Part shown: piece by piece, positions 1 to 9,274 of the stretch
How positions within the stretch are numbered: position 1 is the first letter of the stretch
Layout of the letters: each line of letters begins with the position of its first letter
From: Microbacterium abyssi
Lineage (GTDB): Bacteria; Actinomycetota; Actinomycetes; Actinomycetales; Microbacteriaceae
DNA: 64,000 bases
Direction of reading: 5' to 3'
Assembly (NCBI RefSeq): GCF_015277895.1
Contig: NZ_CP063815.1
Location: 2,170,001 to 2,234,000 of the forward strand
Notes under the pieces: model-generated
Seen by the model: the letters and a program-made list of their open reading frames with translations, nothing else
Told to the model about the DNA's origin: nothing
The model's database searches: none
Position numbers and translations under genes: made by a program

Positions 1-346
1 GTCCGCCGTAGAAGGCGTCCCACGAGTCCTGGGAGGTGAGGCGGTGATCGGCACCGGCATCGATGACGAGCGGGACGTCGCCGAGCGCATCCGTGTACTG
101 GCCGGACTGGCCGTGCGGGAGGGCGAGGAAGACGATGTCGTGCCCCGCGAGGATCTCGGGGGTGGTGTCCTGCAGCGTGAGATGCGCGAGTGAGCGCAGG
201 TGCGGCTGATGCTGGATCAGCGGCTGCCCGGCGTTCGAATGCGCAGTGACGGTGCGGATCTCGATGTCAGGATGACTGGCGAGCAGGCGCAGGATCTCGC
301 CGCCCGCATAGCCGGATGCGCCGGAGACGGCGACGGTATACGTCAT
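1..346 (-). CDS. argC: N-acetyl-gamma-glutamyl-phosphate reductase, partial (N-terminal 115 residues)
   Basis: NADPH-dependent reduction of N-acetylglutamyl-5-phosphate in arginine synthesis, a cytosolic step. The gene reads off the left edge, so only the N-terminal NAD(P)-binding part is present. The protein begins [17 protein letters not shown], with the Rossmann glycine motif GASGYAG, followed by the family-typical ALPHGQSG segment. The start is supported by a -10 box (TAAGGT, 353-358 on the minus strand) ending six bases before the ATG, with no Shine-Dalgarno sequence, so the mRNA is probably leaderless. The rest of an arg operon would be expected beyond the left edge (inference). Confidence 0.93.
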   Translation of the reverse strand, partial: MTYTVAVSGASGYAGGEILRLLASHPDIEIRTVTAHSNAGQPLIQHQPHLRSLAHLTLQDTTPEILAGHDIVFLALPHGQSGQYTDALGDVPLVIDAGADHRLTSQDSWDAFYGG

Positions 347-610
347 GCTTCTACCTTAACGGTGTGGGACTCGCGTCCCTGAGGTGAATGGGGGGCGGGG
401 GCGGCGACACCGACGCTCGACTGCCCGATCGGACAGGAGCGCAGAGGTCGCCTAGAGTCGGCGGCCGCCCAGACGGCTGCGGCGTCGGCGCACCACGGTG
501 ACGCTCGGACCGAGCGTCGAAGAGGCGGGTGCAGCCGAAGGCATGTCGCGACGATAGCGCTCCGGTCGCGGCATCCGCAAATCGTCGCCGGATGCCGTCA
601 CATGCCGTCG

Positions 611-1576
611 TCAGGATGCGAGCTCGGCGAGGAGTTCGCGCTCGTCGCTCCTCGTGAGGCCTGCGCGGCGCGGGCGATCGACGCCACGCGCGCGCTCATC
701 GGCGAGCACGCGATCGATGAGGGTCTCGATGGGCGTCCGGGTGCCGCCGGCCTCACGATAGGCGGCGTTGGAGCGCGTCATGAAGCCGGACCACTCCAAG
801 GGCAGCCAGAGCGGCAGCGAACGCTCTCCCATCCACGGCTGGACGTCATGTGCTTGGAGCCACTCGTCACCCGCGACGACGGTCTCGCCGGTGTGCGCGG
901 CGGCTGTGCGGAACGAGGCGAGTACGTCGTCGAGCGGATACGGGTCGCCGATCGCATTGCGGATGCCCGTGAGCGCCGTGTTCGCGGCGAACGCGGCGAG
1001 ATCGTCCACGTCGATGACCTGCGCGAATCGGCCCTCCCCGCTGGGCACGAGGACGGGTTCGAAGCCCGCCCGGTCGAACGCCGCGGCCCAGTAGCCGAAG
1101 CGGTCGCTCGGGTCGCCGGGGCCGACGATGAGGCCGGGCCGGACGATGTGCGCGAGATCGCCGAGTGCGTGAACGAACCCTTCGGCCGCGACTTTCTGCG
1201 CGGCGTACTCGTAGTCGTCGCCGTCCTGAGCCGGTTCTTCCAGGCGGGCGCTCTCGTCGGCGCCGTGGACATCTGCGTCGGCATAGACGGACATCGACGA
1301 GATGTACGTCCAGTGCGCGGAGCGGTCTCCGAGGGCGTCGACGGCGTCGCGCACGTGCGATGCACGGGATGAGACGTCGACCACCTCGTCCCAGTCACGG
1401 TCGAGCAGCTCGTATGCGCCCGTGTCGTCGCGGTCGCCGCGGACGAGCACTGCTCCATCGGGCGCGGGGCGCTCGCCCCTCGCGAGGCACGTCACTCGCG
1501 CGCCCTCATCCAGCCAGCGCCGTGCGATGCGGCCGGACAGCCAGCCGGTTCCTCCGAGGATCAGTACGTCGGTCAT
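611..1576 (-). CDS. NAD-dependent epimerase/dehydratase family (extended SDR-like) protein
   Basis: A 321-residue Rossmann-fold protein. The N-terminus carries the nucleotide-binding motif GGTGWLSG (about residues 8-15), then a serine-rich strand end (ISSMSVYAD, about 90-98) and a YAAQK sequence that fits the YxxxK catalytic pair of SDR enzymes. C-terminal substrate-binding segments are divergent, so the substrate cannot be named; related proteins are often labelled isoflavone reductase-like or nucleoside-diphosphate-sugar epimerase. A GGAGG-like site lies just before the ATG. It stands alone between the thiamine genes and argC on the same strand. Family sure, function unknown. Confidence 0.8.
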   Translation of the reverse strand: MTDVLILGGTGWLSGRIARRWLDEGARVTCLARGERPAPDGAVLVRGDRDDTGAYELLDRDWDEVVDVSSRASHVRDAVDALGDRSAHWTYISSMSVYADADVHGADESARLEEPAQDGDDYEYAAQKVAAEGFVHALGDLAHIVRPGLIVGPGDPSDRFGYWAAAFDRAGFEPVLVPSGEGRFAQVIDVDDLAAFAANTALTGIRNAIGDPYPLDDVLASFRTAAAHTGETVVAGDEWLQAHDVQPWMGERSLPLWLPLEWSGFMTRSNAAYREAGGTRTPIETLIDRVLADERARGVDRPRRAGLTRSDERELLAELAS

Positions 1577-1621
1577 GCCTCCATGCCAGCACCTGCGTCC
1601 GGTCTGCGAAAGCGGTTCTGC

Positions 1622-3742
1622 TCAGAGCGGAGCGGCGAAGAAGGCCCGTTCATGACCGGCCGCGACCTCGAAAGCATGGAACATCCGCGCACGTGTCTGT
1701 TCCGTGACCGCGCACGCCCGGGCGATGACGTGACCGATCGCCTCCTCAGCGGTCTGCGCGAAGACGTCGTCGCCGTACGTCCGCAGCCAGGAGGCGTAAG
1801 GATGCTCCGGATCACGCGCATACGCGCCGAGATCGCCCCGACGCAGACGAGCACCGAGGTCGGCGTACAGCCAGTAGCAGGGCAGCACGGCGGCGATCAG
1901 CTCGTCGTAGTCGCCGCGGTACCCGGCAGCGCGCAGGTGATCGAGGTAGGCAGTCGTGACCGCGTTCGGTTCGACGTACCCGGCACCTGACCGGGTGACC
2001 AACCACGACGAGTGCAGCTCCATCTCACCGGCGATGGCGCCGTTGGCACCTCTGGCCCAGAACACCTGCTCCTCTCGCGTGGGCGCCAGCCTCGCGGCCT
2101 CCGCGAGAACTCGGGCGTACTCGCCCAGGTAAAGGGCGTCCTGCGCGAGATAGTCGAGGAACACGGTGCGTTCGAGAGTGCCGTCGGAGAGCGCTCGGAT
2201 GAACGGCAGCGCGTCGATGTCCGAACGCACCTCGCCGATGCGCGTCCACCACTGGGCTCTCAGCTCCTCCGGCGTCGGGTGAGTCGTGAGGCCCCCGCGG
2301 CTCCAGAGACCCGCGAAGTGGTGCACCGGCCCGTTTCCGTGCCCGACGCCGAGGTCGTCGGCCGCGCGCAGCGATTCCCGCAGCCACGCGCGAGCGGCGC
2401 GCAGTGCGTCACGCCAGTCTTCGCCTGTCGCGCGGCGTGTCGTCAGCGCCGAGGAGAGCGAGCAGCCGGTGCCGTGCGTGGCGTCCGTGGCGATGCGCCC
2501 GCCCGTGAACTCCTCGGTGCTGTGTGCGGTGACCAGGGCGTCAGGCGATTCGGCACCACCGAGATGCCCGCCCTTGACGAGGACAGTTGCGTCGAGGCGA
2601 GTCGCGAGAGCAGCCGCGACCTCCTTCGCGTGTTCCCACTCGGTGATGGGATCTGTCCCGCCGAGCACAGCGAGCTCGGCGAGGTTGGGGGTGACGATGT
2701 CGGCGCTGTGCAGCAGCTCGAACAGCGCGCTCTCCGCCGCGGAATCAAGCAGTCGATCACCGCTCGTTGAGATCATGACCGGGTCGATCACGACGGTCTC
2801 GGGCCGCTCCCGCTCGAGCCAGTCCTTCACGGTCCTGATGACATCGGCGTTCGCGAGCATGCCGATCTTCACGGCGTCAACGGCGATGTCGTCGGAGATC
2901 GCGTCCAGCTGCTCGGCGAGGAACTGCACCGGCGGCACGTGCACGGCGCGGACGCCCCGCGTGTTCTGCGCAGTGAGGGCGGTCACGACCGCCATCCCGT
3001 AACCGCCGTTCGCAGCGATCGCCTTGAGGTCGGCCTGAATCCCGGCACCTCCGGACGGATCGCTGCCGGCGATGCTGAGCACCCGCGGCACCCCCCGGGT
3101 GCCGAACCACCGACGGCGGAGAGCACGAGCCGCCTCACGCGGGTCCTCGGCTGCGCACAGTGCGGAGACGACGGCCACGCCCGCCGCCCCGGCGTCCCGC
3201 AACGGGGCGGCATCGTCGATGCCGACCCCGCCGATGGCGACGCACGGCACGGGACTCGCTGCGGCGATGGCTCGGAACCCCTCGATGCCCAGCGCCGGCG
3301 GATGATCCGACTTTGTACTCGTCGGCCGGATGACGCCGACGCCGAGGTGATCGACCGTTCCCGGCGGCAGCGCACGCACAGCCTCGAGGTGTGCGTGCGT
3401 GTTGGCCGTGAGCCCGATCAGCGCGTCCGGTCCCAGCAGTTCTCTGGCACGAAGTACCGAAGCGTCGCCCTGTCCGAGGTGGACGCCGTCGACTCGAGCG
3501 CCGCGGCGGCGTGCCTCGATGGCGGCATCCAGACGGTCGTTGACGACCAGGGCAGCGCGACCGGCCGTGATCTCGGAGAGTTCGATGAGCTGTTCGACGA
3601 TCTCGGCATCCGAGGCCGTCTTGTCTCGCAACTGGACGAAGCTCACCCCGCCGGCGACCGCTTCACGGACCACCGCGGCGACTCCGCGGTCACCGCACAG
3701 TGCGGCATCGGTGACGAGGTAGACGGACAGATCCGCGGTCAT
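1622..3742 (-). CDS. thiE/thiD/tenA: Trifunctional thiamine protein ThiE-ThiD-TenA
   Basis: A 706-residue fusion of three cytosolic thiamine enzymes. Residues about 5-205 are thiamine-phosphate synthase ([22 protein letters not shown] motifs), which joins HMP-PP to thiazole phosphate. Residues about 219-482 are hydroxymethylpyrimidine (phosphate) kinase ThiD ([27 protein letters not shown]). Residues about 490-706 are TenA, an aminopyrimidine hydrolase/thiaminase II that salvages degraded thiamine; its likely nucleophile is Cys622 in LPCYWLY. The start overlaps the stop of thiM by ATGA, so translation is coupled and the operon sits under the upstream TPP riboswitch. No thiC or thiG is seen nearby, fitting salvage of the precursors. 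Two-way fusions (ThiED, ThiD-TenA) are known; the triple order is less common. Confidence 0.95.
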   Translation of the reverse strand: MTADLSVYLVTDAALCGDRGVAAVVREAVAGGVSFVQLRDKTASDAEIVEQLIELSEITAGRAALVVNDRLDAAIEARRRGARVDGVHLGQGDASVLRARELLGPDALIGLTANTHAHLEAVRALPPGTVDHLGVGVIRPTSTKSDHPPALGIEGFRAIAAASPVPCVAIGGVGIDDAAPLRDAGAAGVAVVSALCAAEDPREAARALRRRWFGTRGVPRVLSIAGSDPSGGAGIQADLKAIAANGGYGMAVVTALTAQNTRGVRAVHVPPVQFLAEQLDAISDDIAVDAVKIGMLANADVIRTVKDWLERERPETVVIDPVMISTSGDRLLDSAAESALFELLHSADIVTPNLAELAVLGGTDPITEWEHAKEVAAALATRLDATVLVKGGHLGGAESPDALVTAHSTEEFTGGRIATDATHGTGCSLSSALTTRRATGEDWRDALRAARAWLRESLRAADDLGVGHGNGPVHHFAGLWSRGGLTTHPTPEELRAQWWTRIGEVRSDIDALPFIRALSDGTLERTVFLDYLAQDALYLGEYARVLAEAARLAPTREEQVFWARGANGAIAGEMELHSSWLVTRSGAGYVEPNAVTTAYLDHLRAAGYRGDYDELIAAVLPCYWLYADLGARLRRGDLGAYARDPEHPYASWLRTYGDDVFAQTAEEAIGHVIARACAVTEQTRARMFHAFEVAAGHERAFFAAPL

Positions 3743-4596
3743 GCGAGGAGGGACTCGACGCGCGCCGATTCGGCGACGTGGTCCGCGGTCGTGCTCGAGA
3801 GCGCGTCGAGCAGCGCGACCGCGAACGATCCCGGGCCCGCGGCCTGCTGCGCCGCACGCTCGGCCGCGACAGCATAGAACAGCGACGCCGAGGCCACGGC
3901 GGTCAGAGCGGAGACGCCGGTGCCGCGCGCCGCTCCGAGGAAGGCCGCCATCACCGCGCCGAGGGCGCAGCCGCCGCCGGTGACGCGGGTGAGGAGGACG
4001 TCGCCGTTCGCGATTCGGATGACACGCTCGCCGTCGGTGAGCAGATCGACCTCACCGGAGACGGCGACGACACTGCCGAATCGGACCGCGAGGGATGCCG
4101 CCGCTTCCGCTGCGGCATCCGGGCTGTCGGTGGCATCCACTCCCCTGCCTCCGGCGCTCATCCGAGCGAGAGCGAGAATCTCCGACGCGTTGCCCCGGAT
4201 AGCCGACGGCCGTTGCGCGACGAGCTCGTGGGCCAGAGCGGTCCGCACCGGGAGCGCTCCGATGGCGACCGGGTCGAGCACCCACGGTGTATCGGCGGCC
4301 ACGGCGCCTGCCACCGCCTCGTGAGTTGCGGCCCGCTGCTCAGGGGCGGGCGTGCCGAGGTTCACGAGCAGACCGGAGGCCACGCGGGCGAACATGCCCG
4401 ATTCATCGACGATGTCGACCATCGCGGGCGCGGCGCCGATCGCAAGCAGAACGTTCGCGGTGAAGCCGGTGACCACCGAGTTGGTGATGCAGTGGGTCAG
4501 GGGTGAGGTGGTGCGCACCCGTTCGAGGAGTGGTGCGGCCTCCTCTGCGACTGAGCAGATGGACGATGGACGCAGACGGTCGCTCAAGGCGGACAT
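3739..4596 (-). CDS. thiM: Hydroxyethylthiazole kinase
   Basis: Phosphorylates 4-methyl-5-(2-hydroxyethyl)thiazole for thiamine salvage. The family motif PLTHCITN...VTGFTANV lies about 33 residues from the start, and the glycine-rich ATP-binding end ([12 protein letters not shown]) is present. An open frame continues upstream to 4659, but that part is the TPP riboswitch, so the start must be the ATG at 4596 or the TTG at 4587. The ATG lies directly against AAGGGA, while the TTG is eight bases away, a better spacing. The start codon is part of riboswitch helix P1. First gene of the thiM-thiE/thiD/tenA operon. Confidence 0.93.
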   Translation of the reverse strand: MSALSDRLRPSSICSVAEEAAPLLERVRTTSPLTHCITNSVVTGFTANVLLAIGAAPAMVDIVDESGMFARVASGLLVNLGTPAPEQRAATHEAVAGAVAADTPWVLDPVAIGALPVRTALAHELVAQRPSAIRGNASEILALARMSAGGRGVDATDSPDAAAEAAASLAVRFGSVVAVSGEVDLLTDGERVIRIANGDVLLTRVTGGGCALGAVMAAFLGAARGTGVSALTAVASASLFYAVAAERAAQQAAGPGSFAVALLDALSSTTADHVAESARVESLLA

Positions 4597-4667
4597 CCCT
4601 TCGCTAGTACGAGCTAGATCAGGTTCGACGGGTGTGATCTCAGCCGCGCATTGCGGCACCCCGTGTC
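4592..4667 (-). promoter_or_regulatory. TPP riboswitch (THI element)
   Basis: On the minus strand the conserved blocks appear in order: ACGGGGTGCC, GGCTGAGATCACACCC, GAACCTGATCTAG and GCGAAGGGA. The closing helix P1 can form from GACA (4667-4664) and TGTC (4595-4592). The second half contains the TG of the thiM ATG and lies beside AAGGGA, so bound thiamine pyrophosphate would directly hide the translation start. Confidence 0.96.
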
Positions 4668-4675
4668 ACTGCGCA

Positions 4676-6043
4676 TCAGTCTAGGCCCGCTCGGAAGGTG
4701 AGCTGCTCAGAACGGTGGTGCGACGAGATCGCGGACGGGCTGTGCGGGGGCGGCACGCTCGGTGGCGCGAGTCTCGGGTGGCGGGCTGCGCTGCGGTATC
4801 CGGTGGGGGTGGTGACTTCGACGGTCCCGTCGGGGCGGGATCGGTAGATGGCGCGGGTTCGATGCCTGTCGACGTGGTGTCTGGGGCAGAGGGGCCGGAG
4901 GTCTTCGAGGTTGGTTGTGCCGCCTTGTGCCCAGGGGGTGTTGTGGTCGATGTCGGCGTCGAGGGCGAGTCGGGTGCAGCCGTCTCTCGCGCAGGTGCCG
5001 TGCTGCAGGATGAGCCAGTCGCGCTGGGCTTGTGTGGCGTGGCGGCTGCGGCGGTCCATGTCGACGATCACGCTGCGGATCGGGTCGACGATCACCCGGC
5101 GGAAGACGCCGGTGTCGAGGAGCAGCTGCTTCGCGGTGAGCGGGTCGATCGGGCCGTGGCCGACGATCTCGGCGGTCTCTTCGGGCAGGTCGACAGCGTC
5201 GGCGTCGGCGTCGTCGAGGAGTTGGACGGGGATGGTGACGAAGATCTTGGTCTGCGCGGCCCGGTCGGTGCCGACCCCGCGCAGCCACTCGGAGTACAGG
5301 TCGGCGCGGATCTGCGCGATCGTGCGCGTCTCGGACGGGTCGCTCTTCTTCACCTGCTTCGCCGTCGCGGTGAGCCGCCGGTCGGCGGCGAGCGCCTCCG
5401 TGGTGGGGATGTAGGCGTTGCACCAGCTCATCCCGTCGTCCACATGCTCGACGCACACCCGCCGGTCGGCCACCGCACGGGTATGACGCACCTCCGCGGG
5501 TTCGGGGTCGAGTCGGTCGGTCAGGCGCTTGAGGCGGCGCAGGAAGTTGACCGGGGAACAGGTGAACGCCCACTCCGAGGTCGCCTCATCGATCCGTCGC
5601 GCCGCCTCGCGCTCGGCCTCCTGCTGCTCCGCCGTGGCATTCGCGGGAGCCCGCACCCTGCCCAGCGCCCCCACCGTCCGCGTCACGAGATACATCGACA
5701 CGAACCCGTCCCGCGCATGCCCCCACAAGGTGGGCAGGCACCGTATCGCGGCCTGCACGACAGCGAGCTCAGCCTGCACGTCCTCCTCGGACCGCTTCAG
5801 CCGCAGGGCGATATCGGAGACCGCCGCACGCTCAGCCTGATCAGCCGCATCCTGTGCGTCCTCCAGCACGAACACCTCGGGGTTCCGGCGCGCCAGAGCG
5901 ACAGCATCCGCGATCTGCGCCCCACGCCGCGCCGCATACCGATTCAGATCGATATCCGCGCACTGCAGATCATCCAGAGCAGACCCGATGACGAACGCGG
6001 CATCACGAGGCCGATCACCCACATCATCGAAGAACTGCTCCAT
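4676..6043 (-). CDS. DUF222 / HNH endonuclease domain protein (13E12-repeat type)
   Basis: A 455-residue protein with an N-terminal DUF222 region (about 1-250) and a C-terminal HNH nuclease motif at about residues 350-395: a CARDGC pair, then DIDHNTPWAQGG, NLEDLRPLCPRHH and a final DRH. The family is known as the 13E12 repeat family in mycobacteria and is usually multicopy in Microbacteriaceae; a self-mobilising or phage-linked origin is suspected but not shown. The tail is proline/serine-rich. The stop is nine bases before the TPP riboswitch, so the thi promoter lies in its 3' end. A relatively AT-rich stretch (6044-6104) upstream probably holds its promoter. Biological role unknown. Confidence 0.88.
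   Translation of the reverse strand: MEQFFDDVGDRPRDAAFVIGSALDDLQCADIDLNRYAARRGAQIADAVALARRNPEVFVLEDAQDAADQAERAAVSDIALRLKRSEEDVQAELAVVQAAIRCLPTLWGHARDGFVSMYLVTRTVGALGRVRAPANATAEQQEAEREAARRIDEATSEWAFTCSPVNFLRRLKRLTDRLDPEPAEVRHTRAVADRRVCVEHVDDGMSWCNAYIPTTEALAADRRLTATAKQVKKSDPSETRTIAQIRADLYSEWLRGVGTDRAAQTKIFVTIPVQLLDDADADAVDLPEETAEIVGHGPIDPLTAKQLLLDTGVFRRVIVDPIRSVIVDMDRRSRHATQAQRDWLILQHGTCARDGCTRLALDADIDHNTPWAQGGTTNLEDLRPLCPRHHVDRHRTRAIYRSRPDGTVEVTTPTGYRSAARHPRLAPPSVPPPHSPSAISSHHRSEQLTFRAGLD
4678..4683 (-). promoter_or_regulatory. Putative -10 box of the thi operon
   Basis: TAGACT, about ten bases before the first riboswitch helix. It overlaps the last codons and stop of the upstream HNH gene. 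No convincing -35 is seen. Confidence 0.5.
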
Positions 6044-6104
6044 GAAGCCATGTTAGCAGATTTGATCTATTCGCAACGAGAACCTATGGAGGTTTATCGT
6101 AGTT

Positions 6105-6479
6105 TTATTCGAGTCGCGCTGACGCTCGCATTCGTCGCGCGAACGCCAGCGCTGCGCGCCAGCCGAGCAGGAACAGTGCCAGCGTCAGAGTGGCCACGAT
6201 GATGAACGGCAGCGCCGTCCCCTGACCGCTGACCGCGCGCAGCAGCAGGCCGAACACGACCGTGATCGCCCAGACCACCAGGCCCGGCAGCATCCGTTCG
6301 ATACGCACCCGGCGAACGAGCAGCACGAGGTGAGCGATCAACAGCGCGACGACGAACGGCCAGATCGTGTTCAGCAGACCGGGCAGGTCGCCGAAGATCC
6401 CCTCGGCGTGCGAGAGCCGCCCGATCACGCAGAACACGACGACCAGCACCAGATCCAGGAGGAGCACCACATTCCCCAC
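6105..6479 (-). CDS. DUF3054 family membrane protein
   Basis: About 124 residues with four predicted membrane segments, matching DUF3054, a small actinobacterial/haloarchaeal membrane family of unknown role. The family feature near the N-terminus, IGRLSHAEG, is present after the first helix. A much longer open frame continues upstream, but it runs antisense through pepP and is spurious. The chosen GTG (VGNVVLLLDL) puts the first helix at the N-terminus as in the family; a GTG three codons further on is an alternative. It is divergent from pepP with only about 27 bases between them, so the two promoters must overlap. Confidence 0.8.
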   Translation of the reverse strand: MGNVVLLLDLVLVVVFCVIGRLSHAEGIFGDLPGLLNTIWPFVVALLIAHLVLLVRRVRIERMLPGLVVWAITVVFGLLLRAVSGQGTALPFIIVATLTLALFLLGWRAALAFARRMRASARLE

Positions 6480-6506
6480 CCTACGCAGGAGTGAGACACT
6501 GGATGG

Positions 6507-7904
6507 ATGAGCACCGCAGAGAACGAGACGATCGAAGAGGCCCCCGTCACGAACCGCAAGCAGCCGTTCCCCCGCGGCTTCCTCGAGACGATCTCGACCG
6601 GATGGGCCGATCGCCCGGAATCGCTGCCCGCCGCCCGCCCGCAGGCCGCGTTCGCAGCCGCCCGTCGCGCCAAGGTGTCTGCGGCGTTCCCCGGCAAGCG
6701 GCTCGTCATCGAGGCCGGGTCGCTCAAGCAGCGCAGCAACGACACCGACTATCCGTTCCGTACTCACTCCGCATTCGCTCATCTCACCGGCTGGGCGACA
6801 GACACCGAGCCGGATTCGGTGCTCGTCTTCGAGCCGACGGATGCCGGCCACGACATCACCCTGTACTTCCGCGAGCGCGCGGACCGCACCACGACCGAGT
6901 TCTACGCAGACGCCACGGTCGGCGAGTTCTGGATCGGCCCTCGCCCCTCGCTCGCGGGTGTCTCGGCCGACCTCGCGGTCGCCACTGATCACCTGGCCGC
7001 CTTCGCTGCGTCCGATGAAGACGTGACGCTGGCGGATGCCGAGCTCGAGCGGTTCGTCTCGGAGCTGCGCCTGGTGAAGGACGAGTACGAGATCGCCGAG
7101 ATTCGCCGCGCCGTCGAGATCACCGCACGCGGGTTCGACGACATCATCCGCGCCCTGCCCGATGCGGCCACGCACGCCCGCGGCGAGCGCGTCGTCGAGG
7201 GCGTGTTCCACCGCCGGGCACGCGAGGACGGCAATGGCGAGGGCTACGACACGATCTCGGCATCCGGTCCGCACGCCTGCTACCTGCACTGGACGCGCAA
7301 CGACGGGGCCGTGATCCCCGGAGACCTCATCCTCGTGGATGCCGGAGTCGAGGCCGACAGTCTCTACACCGCCGACATCACCCGCACGCTCCCGGTGAGC
7401 GGCACGTTCTCGGACGTGCAGCGCCGGGTGTACGAGACTGTGCTCGAGGCGGCGGATGCCGCGTTCGCGGCTGCTCGTCCCGGCGTGAAGTTCCGTGAGG
7501 TGCACGAGGCGGCCATGACCGTGATCGCGAAGCGGACGGCCGAGTGGGGCCTGCTCCCGGTGACCGCCGAAGAGGCACTCGACGCGGATGCCGGTGGCCA
7601 GCACCGTCGCTACATGGTGCACGGCACCTCGCACCACCTCGGGATCGATGTGCACGACTGCGCGCAGGCGCGACGCGAGATGTACTACGACGGCGTGCTC
7701 GAACCCGGGATGGTCTTCACGATCGAGCCGGGGCTGTACTTCCAGATCGACGACCTCACGGTGCCCGAGGAGCTGCGCGGCATCGGCGTGCGCATCGAGG
7801 ACGACATCGTCATGACCGCGGACGGTCCGGTGAACCTGTCGGCCGACATCCCGCGCACGGTCTCGGACATCGAGGCATGGATCGCGAGGGGTCTGAGGGT
7901 TTGA
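6507..7904 (+). CDS. pepP: Xaa-Pro aminopeptidase (M24 family)
   Basis: Aminopeptidase P, 465 residues, releasing N-terminal residues that precede proline in peptides. The N-terminal creatinase-like domain covers about 1-190. The C-terminal pita-bread domain carries the two-metal ligands in order: Asp in LVDAGVE, Asp in YTADITRT, His in HGTSHHLGIDVHD, Glu in TIEPGLYF and Glu in GVRIEDD. A -10-like GACACT ends six bases before the ATG, so the gene is probably leaderless. The following DUF218 gene begins on a TTGA overlap with its stop. Confidence 0.95.
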   Translation: MSTAENETIEEAPVTNRKQPFPRGFLETISTGWADRPESLPAARPQAAFAAARRAKVSAAFPGKRLVIEAGSLKQRSNDTDYPFRTHSAFAHLTGWATDTEPDSVLVFEPTDAGHDITLYFRERADRTTTEFYADATVGEFWIGPRPSLAGVSADLAVATDHLAAFAASDEDVTLADAELERFVSELRLVKDEYEIAEIRRAVEITARGFDDIIRALPDAATHARGERVVEGVFHRRAREDGNGEGYDTISASGPHACYLHWTRNDGAVIPGDLILVDAGVEADSLYTADITRTLPVSGTFSDVQRRVYETVLEAADAAFAAARPGVKFREVHEAAMTVIAKRTAEWGLLPVTAEEALDADAGGQHRRYMVHGTSHHLGIDVHDCAQARREMYYDGVLEPGMVFTIEPGLYFQIDDLTVPEELRGIGVRIEDDIVMTADGPVNLSADIPRTVSDIEAWIARGLRV

Positions 7905-8518
7905 GCCGTTCCCGCTGGAGCCTGCGCCGACTGTTCTGGGCGGGCTTCACAACCTACGCATCAGCCGCAGCGTGGGCCGAGTACGTGCACTGGCGTTCCA
8001 GCTGGCGAACGCTGGGCACGGCTGCGGGGACCGACGACGATGCGAGTGCGGAGCGCACTGAGGCCGTGGTCGTCCTGGGCTACGGCAATCACGGCGACCG
8101 TGCGAACTTCGTGAACCGCTACCGGGTGCGTGCCGGCATCCGATCGCGGGATCGCACGGCAGACAGCGCCGTCGTGATGTGCGGCGGAACTGTCGAGGGC
8201 GATACCCCTGAAGCCGTGCTCATGGAGCAGTATGCGCGCGAGGAGCTCGGCTACACCGGGCGCATCGTGCTCGAGCCGGACAGCCGCTCGACGTGGGAGA
8301 ACATCGAGAACGCGATCCCCCTGATCGAACACGCCGATGTCATCAAGATCGTGTCGAACTCACCGCACGCCGAGGTCGCGCGGGAGTATCTGTGGCAGCA
8401 GCGCCCTGATCTTGCCGAGCGGCTCGTCCGCGCCGACGAGCACCGCTTCGGCGAGATCGTGCCGATGAAGATCGGCGCGGCCCTGCGGCTCGTGCTGTTC
8501 CGCTGGCAGCACCGCTGA
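7901..8518 (+). CDS. YdcF/SanA-like DUF218 family protein
   Basis: A 205-residue protein of the DUF218 (ElyC/SanA/YdcF) family, linked elsewhere to envelope integrity or nucleotide binding; the exact role is unknown. It has a short hydrophobic N-terminal segment (LFWAGFTTYASAAAW), then the family pattern AVVVLGYG, VVMCGG, a conserved acidic/Ser-Arg region (LEPDSRSTWENIENA) and IVSNSPHAE. The start is inferred as TTG at 7901, overlapping the pepP stop as TTGA; no ATG or GTG fits the family start better. Co-transcribed with pepP. Confidence 0.8.
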   Translation: MSRSRWSLRRLFWAGFTTYASAAAWAEYVHWRSSWRTLGTAAGTDDDASAERTEAVVVLGYGNHGDRANFVNRYRVRAGIRSRDRTADSAVVMCGGTVEGDTPEAVLMEQYAREELGYTGRIVLEPDSRSTWENIENAIPLIEHADVIKIVSNSPHAEVAREYLWQQRPDLAERLVRADEHRFGEIVPMKIGAALRLVLFRWQHR

Positions 8519-8539
8519 GCGGGTCCGCGGTCCCCCGCT
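8518..8539. terminator. Possible terminator between convergent genes
   Basis: AGCGGG and CCCGCT flank a short GC-rich loop directly after the DUF218 stop. A second imperfect inverted repeat (ATGGCTG...CAGCCAT) follows at about 8550-8580. There is no T-run, so this is a weak call. Confidence 0.4.
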
Positions 8540-8625
8540 GAGGGCCGCACATGGCTGCCATGCATGCCAGATGACAGCCATCCGTTCCCCGTCACGAGAG
8601 TGTCGTCCGCTGCCGGACGGCGAGC

Positions 8626-9273
8626 TCAGCGATCGGCGAAGTCCCCGATGAGCGGCGCGAGGGATGCGCCGATCTCATCGGCAGGACGCTTGTGCCCCTT
8701 CACCTCGAAGGAGTGGCCGCCGCCCTCGATCCAGACGATGCGGGCGTCCTGGCAGGCCCCGACGACGTCCTCGAGCTGGGAGGTCGGCTGGATGAAGGGG
8801 TCGTTCGTGCCCTCGACGAACAGTTGCGGCACAGCGATCGACGGCAGATGCTCGGCGCGCAGCTTCTCGGACTCCCCCGGAGGATGCAGCGGATAGCCGA
8901 GGTAGACGAGACCGTCGACCTCGAGACCGTCGGCCACGGCCATCGACGCCATCCGCCCGCCGTACGACTTGCCGGCCGCCCACAGCGGACCATCCGGCAT
9001 CCGCACGCGGGCGTGTGCGACCGCGGCGCGCCAGGTCGCGATCGCGTGGGCCGCCGGCCCCGGCATCCGCCTGCCCTGTTCGCGGTACGGGAAGTTGAAT
9101 CGCAGCGTCGAGAAACCGATTGCGTTCAGGGCGTCGGTGAGTCCGACGAGGAAAGGATGCTCCATGCCCGCGCCCGCACCGTGCGCGACGAGCACGATGC
9201 CGCGGCCGGAGCCTTCGCCCCACGCCGTCGAGACCGAGACAGATCCCTTCGGGAGCTCGACGTCGAACGGCAC
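8626..9273 (-). CDS. Alpha/beta hydrolase (dienelactone-hydrolase/KANL3-Tex30-like)
   Basis: A 215-residue cytosolic alpha/beta hydrolase. Visible: an oxyanion strand (VLVAHGAGAGMEHPF), a nucleophile elbow GKSYGG, an acid in FVEGTNDPF and a histidine in EGGGHSFEVKG, so the Ser-Asp-His triad is complete. The arrangement matches the small KANL3/Tex30-like hydrolases found widely in actinobacteria; substrate unknown. It starts at a GTG one base after the stop of the stress-protein gene, so the two form an operon. Confidence 0.85.
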   Translation of the reverse strand: MPFDVELPKGSVSVSTAWGEGSGRGIVLVAHGAGAGMEHPFLVGLTDALNAIGFSTLRFNFPYREQGRRMPGPAAHAIATWRAAVAHARVRMPDGPLWAAGKSYGGRMASMAVADGLEVDGLVYLGYPLHPPGESEKLRAEHLPSIAVPQLFVEGTNDPFIQPTSQLEDVVGACQDARIVWIEGGGHSFEVKGHKRPADEIGASLAPLIGDFADR

Positions 9274-9274
9274 G

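Noticed and set aside
347..610. Possible small gene or RNA between argC and the SDR-like gene
   Set aside because: No conserved motif, start with ribosome site, or strong hairpin was seen in this 264-base gap.
4715..6202. 495-residue open frame on the plus strand
   Set aside because: It is antisense to the DUF222-HNH gene, has no family motif and biased composition; GC-rich DNA leaves such frames open.
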